Shown piece by piece: positions 33,490-64,000 of a stretch of 64,000 nucleotides of DNA. The stretch covers positions 496,001 through 560,000 of the forward strand of contig CAUEEP010000222.1 of the NCBI GenBank assembly GCA_958450365.1, given 5' to 3'. The notes beneath the pieces were generated by a model that saw nothing but the letters and a program-made list of their open reading frames with translations, had not been told where the DNA came from and did not search any database. Numbering within the stretch: position 1 is the first letter of the stretch; the number at the start of each line of letters is the position of its first letter. The stretch comes from Mesorhabditis belari. Its lineage: Eukaryota > Nematoda > Chromadorea > Rhabditida > Rhabditidae. A program made the translations under genes and the position numbers.

Positions 33490-34250
33490 AAATTAGCCGT
33501 TTCGGTCATTTTATTTGCGCAACTCGCCATAACTTTCGGTACTTTTCCAATATCGGGGAAGCGGTCCGATTATCGAGGGAGCGAAATGAAAATCAGGGGA
33601 GCAAATTTTGCCCCCACGAAAAATGCATTTCCAGGAATGGATTTTAACGGCAACGTTTTTGTAAAAACCCCTCCCCCGATAATCGGACCGCTCCCTCGAT
33701 ATTGGAAAAGTACCGATACTTCTGCTGTCCCCCTCTCCCCTAACATCAGAGATTTTTTCCGAGTTGAAAAACTTCTCTGGAAAACGGCGAATCACGTGGT
33801 TTCCCTGCGGTGGGCCAAAAAAACTCGCAAGCCAGACGAAACGCGGTTCAACGAAACACATTTTCCCCCTTTCGTCTAGCTTGCTAGTTTTTTTTGGCCT
33901 ACCACAGGTGAACTGGGAAACCACTAGGAAAGTAGGAAACCACTAGGAAAGTAGGAAACCACTAGGAAAGTAGGAAACCACTAGGAAACTAGGAAACCGC
34001 TCAGTTTCCAGGAAAAGTTGAAAGCTGCAGTTGAAACTTCATTTCGTGCAACAGTCGGAGTCTGACTGGATCTAAAGGTTCTCTCTGGTGAAAAAATCTC
34101 TGATGTTAGGGGGGAAAAACAGTACCGATTTTGGTGTCATTTTGTAGATTTCAATAAGTGCAACAAAATAACACCAAAATCATAAAGATTGGCGCATTTA
34201 GAACAAAGTTATGGTGAGTTGCGCAAATAAAATGTCGGGAATTAGCCTAG
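33490..34250. mobile_element. Second foldback element with nested hairpins
   Basis: The outer arms pair around GGTCATTTTATTTGCGCAAC at 33506 and its counterpart TTGCGCAAATAAAATG at about 34215. Inner inverted pairs: 33537-33590 with 33660-33715; 33725-33765 with 34085-34115; 33810-33850 with 33865-33905. Several nested insertions or a complex hairpin element could explain this. Confidence 0.65.
33908..34000 (+). repeat. Short tandem repeat AGGAAACCACTAGGAAAGT
   Basis: About four units of 19 bp inside the second foldback element. They lack unique spacers, so this is not a CRISPR-like array. Confidence 0.8.
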
Positions 34251-34869
34251 CCCGTTTGGTAACTAGTTTACGGTATCCAGTTACATTTTGTCGCGTTTTT
34301 GACGCACTACGTTATTGTCCACGTTTTAGAAAACGGTTTTAGCGCTTTTTGGCGAATGAGATAAATGCTACCTTTTTGCGCAGTTGAACATTCGCGCACC
34401 TGATCATTTGCGCACCTTTTCTCCCATTATAACTGCCCTAGACCCACACAATCGTTTTTAGCCCCACTTATTCACTTTTTGAATGTTTTACTTTTTCTTT
34501 TTATGGATTTACCATAATTGCTTTTTTAGTTGCGAATCGACTTTAAGTAGCTCGGAAGGTGACACCAACTCGATCAAGGTACACTTTCTTTTTGCGTTTT
34601 ACACCTACCGCAAATACTGTAATAGTACCCCACCCCCATTAATGACGGTACGGAGTGTTGCGTCGTCTAGCTTTGAACGAGTTTTTCTCGACACTGGTTT
34701 ATGCTACAATGCGCGCTTAGGTATCAAAAAATAGCTGAAATTCAGGGCTTGATACCAAAAACGCATTTTTTGAAAGTACGGGCGCTTTGAAAAAAGCTTT
34801 GATTAACAAAATACTAAAAAACTTTTGCGACTACGCAGCTGTACGAGGGGGGTGGGGTACTATTACAGT

Positions 34870-35110
34870 ATTTACGGTAAGCTGTTAAGCTGTTAACTAA
34901 GCTGTTAAGCTGTTAACTAAGCTGTTAACTAAGCTGTTAAGCTGTTAACTAGGCTGTTAAACTGTTAACTAAGCTATTAAGCTGTTAACTAAGCTGTTAA
35001 GCTGTTAACTAAACTGTTAAGCTGTTAACTAAGCTGTTAAGCTGTTAACTAAGCTGTTAAGCCATTAAGCAAGCTCTTAAGCTATTAAGCAAGCTCTTAA
35101 GTAAAGCTCT
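34870..35110 (+). repeat. AAGCTGTTAAGCTGTTAACT satellite
   Basis: About 230 bp of 10-11-base AGCTGTTAAC/AGCTGTTA units, decaying to AAGCTCTTAAG at the right end. It is flanked on both sides (34810-34875 and 35175-35240) by direct copies of a short element containing GTACTATTACAGTATTTACG. An inverse copy is at about 34605-34640. Confidence 0.85.
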
Positions 35111-35489
35111 AAACATCAACAAGATCAACAGCAAGCAAAACGATTGACTTTTCTTGAGCTTTTCTTTATCATTTACTAAAAAACTTTTGCGACTACGCGG
35201 CTGTACGAGGAGGTTGGGGTACTATTACAGTATTTACGGAATAAAGTTGCCAGCAGTCTATCTAGAAAGTATTCTCCTATAGTAATTTGTTTGTTTTTAG
35301 AATTTTGTCGGGCACGCTTCGATCTAACAGGAATAAAGAAGTGTTTTATGACGCGAGCGGCTTCGAATTTCGACTCCACAAGAACACTCGGACCAAAGGA
35401 CCGATTTCCAGGTACTAATTTATAGTTTAACTGAAATTTTATACGTTATGAAAGTGAAAATTCGGTGCTATAGTAGGGGGAGCAAAAAT

Positions 35490-35935
35490 TTTCTTTGCCT
35501 TTGCAAAGAAATTCTATTATTCTTTGCCAAATAAGCTGATTTTTTTGCACTTAGGGGTTTTTGACTATGCTGAATCGATTGGTGATAGTTCCATACAACA
35601 TTTCACAACTTTTAACAACATTCAAGACTACTTGCAGATGAAACTAACGTGTTTCGAGCAAACTAACGAGCAGATGAAACGCTTTTCCAAGTTGGAATTA
35701 GAAAAACGAGTTTCGACTTTTTAGGAAAGTTCTATAAAAGGCACAAGATGTCCTAGTAACTTGTTACTTGTTGGTAACTGGTAACTTGTTGTTATTTTTG
35801 TTGCTATTTGTTATAAACGTCGTTAAAAGCTGCGAAATGTTGTGTGAAACTATCACCAATCGATTCAACATAGTCAAAAACACTTGGGTGCAAAAAATCA
35901 GATTATTTGGCGAAAAAATTTTTTTGCCATTCCCA
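35490..35935. mobile_element. Foldback MITE, arms about 110 bp
   Basis: The left arm (about 35515-35625) with TTGACTATGCTGAATCGATT is the inverse of the right arm (about 35820-35930) with AATCGATTCAACATAGTCAA. The middle has GTAACTTGTTACTTGTTGG runs. It lies in the long intron of the FLYWCH-like gene. Confidence 0.7.
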
Positions 35936-36351
35936 ACTATTAGATTGACAACTTGAAAGTTGGTACACTTTTTCGTATTTCCCATAAAACATATTTAATA
36001 CGCCAACTGAATTAAACTTCTCTAAATAAAAGTTATATAGTTACAGTGGCCCACAAATGTATTATCCCATTGCCATCCAAAAGTTTCTTTCGTACGAAAA
36101 TCTTGCAAAATAACGATATTCCCAAAAAGTGTAGGGTATTTTGCTTACCCATAATACTCTACTTTTCAGGATTATAAGATTTATCCGTATAAATTGCAGA
36201 AAAATTAAAGTATAAAATAAAAACAATAAGTTACTTAACAAATAGCTCCACAAAAGTAATGTCCCATTTGCAAAGAATTAACAATTTTTTCAAAAAAATT
36301 AATATTTGCCTGGTCCTCCTTTTTGCTTTTATCGCTTTTATTTATAATATA

Positions 36352-36922
36352 GGGTTGTCCAGTTATGAATGCGCGTTTTTTACTATTTTGTAAATTTCTC
36401 AAGATACCGAAATCAAGAAAAAGATATATATGAGTATTATTCGAAAGCTGAAGATCTCTTCTACATTTTAATATAAAAAGTTTTTGAATTTGTTCAGCTT
36501 TTGGGCAAATTGACTGCACAGAAGAAGAGGTGGCCAAAAAATGGAAGGGTGCCTTTGGATCAAGTTTTGGCTCCGCTCAAATTGAGTTAACCGTTTGATG
36601 TTTGGCCAATAGATATATCAATACAACTTTTTTTAAAATATAACAATTTCAGAGCATCTTTACTTTTCTTTTCTTTTTCTGGGCGGTTATTTTACACCAT
36701 AAAACTTCAGGAATAGCTACGCTGGAATGGGTTTTTTCGAAAACGACCTCTTCTTTGTGCAGTCAATTTCCCAAAAAGTTGAATGAATTCAAAAACTTTT
36801 TTATTCCAAAATGTAGAGGAGATCTTCAGCTTTCGAATGATATATCACATTCATATACATCTGTTCGATATCTTGAGAAATTTACAAAATAGTAAAAACA
36901 CGCATCCATAACTGGACAACCC
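36352..36922. mobile_element. TA-flanked MITE, ~571 bp, long inverted arms
   Basis: The ends are GGGTTGTCCAGTTATGAATG and its near complement, with TA at or next to both borders. The arms (about 36352-36540 and 36745-36922) pair over ~180 bp. There is no transposase. The ends resemble Tc1/mariner-type elements. Its right border is ~90 bp from candidate exon 3 of the FLYWCH-like gene. Confidence 0.7.
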
Positions 36923-37494
36923 AATAGTTATTTCTAAAAAGTGCAATGAATAAGTGTACAAACTTTCAAGTTGCCAATCTAATACTATAGTCCCGAAAAT
37001 TCTTATTTCTTATAGGTGAAAATATTGAAGTTCGTGAAGGCATTCGTGAGCACGATCACCTGAATTTTACAAATTCCTTGCAAAGAACTACATTGGAAAA
37101 CTCGTCGACGGGAACTTTCACTGTTGTCCTGGTGAAGGTTTGTTGATAATTTCGGTATAATTTCTATTTATCTTTAGTCCGGATCGCAGAATCCACACCC
37201 TCGCTACGTTGTGTCGGCTTTATGAAGAAACGATGAATGCGATCAGCCGCTTGATTCTTGCTACGACTAACAACCTTTTGTTGGCCCAACAAAATTGAAT
37301 GGTTTGTTGTTTTATGAATAAAATGTTATGTTTTGATTGATAAAATTCTTTGGAATGAAAAAACTTTCATCAAAAAGACAGGAAAGCAACAGCTACCATC
37401 AAAAAAATGAAAGCTTTTGATGTTTTCATTTCAATGAGATTTTATAGATCAATGAGATAATTTTGTAGTTTTGCGTAACGACCAGGTTAGGATA

Positions 37495-37645
37495 AAAGTC
37501 AGGTCCTGGCTGGCCTTGCTTGGCTTGGCTTACTTGGCTTGGCTTACTTGGCTTGGCTTGGCAACCACTAACGAGAGCTAAACCTGCCTTCTAGTCTAGC
37601 CTGACCTGGCTGGCTAGGTCCTGACCTGGCTGGCTAGTAGGAAAA
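37495..37645 (+). repeat. GGCTTGGCTTACTT minisatellite
   Basis: A short run of CTTGGCTTGGCTTACTTGG followed by CTGACCTGGCTGGCTAGGTC. Non-coding, between the FLYWCH-like remnant and pyr-1. Confidence 0.7.
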
Positions 37646-37979
37646 ATGGTTCCCAGGAGTCAGGGTTTTTTCAAAAGTGCTTTCTCGATAATACCAGGTA
37701 TTACGGCAGCTATTTTTTTTCCAAATTTTTCATTTTTCTTTTAAAACATTCACCCAATTATCTGATCTCTGTCTTTTTTTTTCTTTAAAATTATCAAAAG
37801 ATCATAAATCCCCCCTAGCAAATTCAATTTTATCACCAAAAATTGCCACCGGCACTTTGATAAACCTTATCAACGTCCATAAATCATTTCTTTAGCCAAT
37901 TTTGATCGTCAATTATCATTTAAGGTGAGGCAGATGTGTTTTCCAGACTTGGATATTTGATAATCAGATAACTATCAAC

Positions 37980-39860
37980 ATTTTAACATTTTATTGATAT
38001 TTAGTTAATTTTTACCTTACGTGACACCCAGGATTGCCAAAAATCCCTCGACCCAATCCCAACCGATTTTGTGCTCCCACAAACTCGACCCAGTCCCACA
38101 GTGATCCCACAAAAATCCCCCGTCCTCTAACAGACTTCTTTATCCAAATTTTTCAGTGGCATCTAGCTGTTTTCTTTAGATTTTTAGCTTTTGTGACATC
38201 CAGAATGAACAAAAAACTTGTTAGATTTTTTTGAGACCCAATTTTCCCTACATAAATTAGCAGATCTCAACGAGCTACTTGTAAAAAGTACCATTCCAAT
38301 TGTAAAAGTACCATTCCAGCTCTTTGAACTGTTAGAAAATCTAGTCTGCCATCCAGATTGGTCATTTCTTGCTTCAGAAAAAATTTTTAGACTTCAGATT
38401 TCACTTTTTTTGCAACGGAAAATTCGATCAGTCCTGTTCCATGTACTAGATTGGCATGTACATGTACATGTACAGTATACTACAAAGAACAGGGTTACGG
38501 TGAGCTTAGGCTTAGACTTAGGCTTAGGCTTAGGCTTCATAAAAGCCTCCAGTTCTCTTTCAGTCTCCAGTTCTCTTTCACTTTGCCAGAAAAGCTGTAT
38601 TTCGAAATTTCCCAAGTACAAAGTGTATTTCAGGAAGATTTTCTGCTCAAAAGATCACCCAAATGCCGTTTTTTTTTCTTCACCATTTCCTTTATCTTTC
38701 CGGTCATCGCTCGTATCCATAGACAAAATATTTCTTCTTTTCAATCTTTTTACATAAAAAGATCCTACGAGATGTTATTTTAAAATCAAAAAATCAAAAA
38801 ACAGTTTTTTCGACCATATTTTCTCAACAAAAAAACCCTTTTCTCCTTCAAAAACCTTTCTAAGAGCTTTTTCGAAATTTTTTCTACTATTTTTCTCTTC
38901 TTTTCCTTGTTTTTGCACAATCTGGAACGCACACTAGATTCTGAGGCAAAAAAATTATGCAAATTCCGAAATTTGACAATTTTCTAAAATGTGCCCCAAC
39001 TACCGTAACCCAATACCTGAAAATTTCAAAATCTCTCCAATCCTCTTCCAATTTTTGTAGAACCCAGAGTGCGCTCCAGATCGCCGATAAACCCAAAAAA
39101 AATCCGCTAAATCTCAAACTCCAAGGGGGTTCCCCGGGTCAGTTCCTTCTGCGGGCTCTAGGCTGCCCCTTTCCCTTTCACCCCCGTCTCTCCCTTCCTC
39201 CATTTCTCTGTTTCTCTCACCTCTCCTCAAATCTTCTCAAATCTTCTCCCCTGTGGTCATCCGCTTTTTTCAGGGCACATGTTTTTCACAAATAGAAAGT
39301 CTGTTTTCCCCCCTCTGTTTCGGAAACTAAACGTTTTTCGGATTTTTAATGGCCTAAAGTAATACCGAAACTTTAGCATTCTACAATCTGGAGCGCACCA
39401 AATAATTTCCATCAAAAAAAGTTCCCCATTTTTTGATCATCTAAATTTTTTCATGCCCAAGCTTCATATTTTCTATGTTCACCGAAATTTTAGCCTTCTC
39501 TTTGAGCTCTTTAACCGTAGCATTCGCTTAGCTGGAACGCAGCACAGATTTCCCCATCGAGAAGTTGAGATATTTCAAGCACTCTGTAAACTTTAACACT
39601 CTAGACTTTAGCTATGCAAATTTCTCGTAAACCTTATAAGTAAATATTTGTTTGCTACATTTTTTCACCGATCTGGATGTCACACTAAATAACTAGTCAG
39701 CTAGAATCTTGATTCTATGTAAAATGATCTATGTGCTTTTTTTCATAAATGCTAATTTTTTTTAAAGGCTTTTTCTTAAAGGCTAATTTTTCTTAAATGC
39801 TTTTTCTTTAAATGCTAATTTTTCTTAAATTCAAATTTTTCTTAAATGCTAATTTTTCAG
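37980..39860. other. pyr-1 upstream region with boxed repeats
   Basis: Boxes resume at 38021 and recur at 38193, 38346, 38922, 39069, 39388, 39532 and 39673. Pyrimidine-rich DNA lies at 39150-39260. Short TAATTTTTCTTAAATGC repeats at 39750-39860 run into the presumed trans-splice acceptor. No core promoter element was identified. Confidence 0.5.
38506..38537 (+). repeat. Interstitial telomere-type repeat (TTAGGC)n
   Basis: Five consecutive six-base units, four TTAGGC and one TTAGAC. TTAGGC is the nematode telomere repeat (established knowledge). It supports a nematode source and may mark an old break repair. Confidence 0.75.
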
Positions 39861-39897
39861 ATATCACGGGTCATCCTTGTTTTTATCTTGCTATTTG

Positions 39898-63382
<23,485 letters not shown>

Positions 63383-63389
63383 GTATGTC

Positions 63390-64000
63390 GAGATGTAGAT
63401 CAGGAACTGTGGTGACATCCAGCTTGAGCATATACGACATCTTTACTATATGTTTTCTTAGAATTATCAGATAAATTGGATACTGTAGGATTCTACAGTA
63501 TGCCTTCTATAGAATTCTTTATAGTTTAAGTCTAAAGCCATCAGAGCCTAGTGTGACATCCAGCTTGAGCATATTCGACATCTTTACTATATCTTTTCTT
63601 AGAATTATTCGATAAACGGGGTACTGTAGGATTCTACAGTATGCCTTCGATAGATTTCGTTATAGTTGAAGTCTAAAGCCATCAGGGCCTAATGTGATAT
63701 CCAGCTTGAGCATATTCGACATCTTTACTATATCTTTTCTCAGAATTATCAGATAAATTGGGTACTGTAGGATTCTACAGTATGCGTTCTTCTCTATAAG
63801 ATAAAGAGCCTTTCTATCTCACTCAGTGCCTAGTGTGACATCCAGCTTGAGCATATACGACATCTTTACTATATATTTTCTTAGAATTATTCGATAAACC
63901 GGGTACTGTAGGATACTACAGTATGCCTTCTATAGAAAACTGTAAATCTTAAGTCTAAAGCCATCAGAGTCTAATGTGACATCCAGCTTGAGCAAATAAA
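63390..64000. repeat. 141-bp boxed array (intron 51, to window edge)
   Basis: GTGACATCCAGCTTGAGCAT boxes start at 63412, 63553, 63694, 63835 and 63976, all exactly 141 bp apart. One box reads GTGATATCCAG. Units share ACGACATCTTTACTATAT and GATTCTACAGTATGCCTTC. The array continues past the window. Confidence 0.95.

Larger units (their letters stand above)
34530..37225 (+). pseudogene. Partial or degraded FLYWCH-like gene (4 candidate exons)
   Basis: Candidate exons: 34530-34558, 35301-35411, 37016-37137, 37178-37225 (TGA). One phase-consistent reading gives EFCRARFDLTGIKKC in exon 2. It continues to GENIEVREGIREHDHLNF and ends NPHPRYVVSAL. Exon 2 has a second open frame, SNRNKEVFYDASGFEFRLHK, that resembles the start of a FLYWCH zinc-finger. 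The HDH in exon 3 resembles the final His-x-His of that fold. The middle of the domain (W-x-C, C) is not found. Two MITE-like elements sit in the long intron where it would lie. It may be a broken gene, or I may be missing an exon. Promoter and start not found. Confidence 0.35.

Noticed and set aside
33908..34000. CRISPR-like direct repeats
   Set aside because: The units are contiguous 19-bp tandem repeats with no unique spacers, in a eukaryotic genome.
35524..35724. 66-codon frame with KLTCFEQTNEQMKRFSK as an extra exon of the FLYWCH-like gene
   Set aside because: Its first half lies in the arm of a foldback element and the phases do not join exon 35301-35411 to it without a stop.
38218..38757. 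179-codon plus-strand open frame upstream of pyr-1
   Set aside because: It runs through a box, the TTAGGC run and AT-rich DNA, with low-complexity S/L/F composition and no splice context.

Overview
This window is nuclear DNA from an animal, almost certainly a nematode. It carries a canonical seven-pass Frizzled receptor and the fused eukaryotic pyrimidine enzyme CAD (pyr-1 in worms). Both are cut into many short exons with GT-AG introns. Several first exons begin right after a TTTCAG-like acceptor, as expected for spliced-leader trans-splicing. A short interstitial run of the nematode telomere repeat TTAGGC lies at 38.5 kb. I cannot name the species; a rhabditid-type nematode fits. All exon models below were built by hand from splice sites, reading phase and protein logic. 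No transcript or database evidence was available.

Layout. 1-760: tandem array of a 140-bp tRNA-like unit. 1.5-5.9 kb: small two-pass membrane protein gene (minus strand) whose second intron appears to contain another gene (plus strand, 3.4-5.3 kb). 6-11.2 kb: no gene seen, only local tandem repeats. 11.28-25.32 kb: Frizzled, 16 exons, 573 residues. 26-27.9 kb: minisatellite and a mariner-like element. 27.9-32.0 kb: minus-strand gene for an acidic, low-complexity protein with a repeated DDGWDDYR motif. 32.6-37 kb: foldback/MITE cluster around a degraded or partial FLYWCH-like gene. 39.9-64 kb: pyr-1/CAD, 51 exons visible (glutaminase, carbamoyl-phosphate synthetase, dihydroorotase); the aspartate transcarbamoylase part lies beyond the right edge.

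The most unusual signal is not a gene. An 11-bp box, GTG-NNN-TCCAG (read on the other strand as CTGGA-NNN-CAC), occurs about 210 times by my hand count. It fills introns and intergenic DNA from 1 to 25.8 kb and from 38.0 to 64 kb, and is absent from 25.8 to 38.0 kb. Adjacent boxes are most often 140-143 bp apart centre to centre. This holds even when neighbouring boxes point in opposite directions and when the DNA between them is unrelated from place to place. Many intervals that contain an exon are about two units long (roughly 290-325 bp). The variable triplet is locally uniform (ACA in one stretch, CGT in another, ACT in another). This looks like a diverged family of ~141-bp units that keeps one protein-binding-like box, with at least one subfamily carrying tRNA-type A and B boxes.

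Other points: a 55-bp identical copy of pyr-1 exon 31 sits inside pyr-1 intron 24; two near-perfect long hairpins; about a dozen tRNA-like repeats; and several pure minisatellites inside introns.
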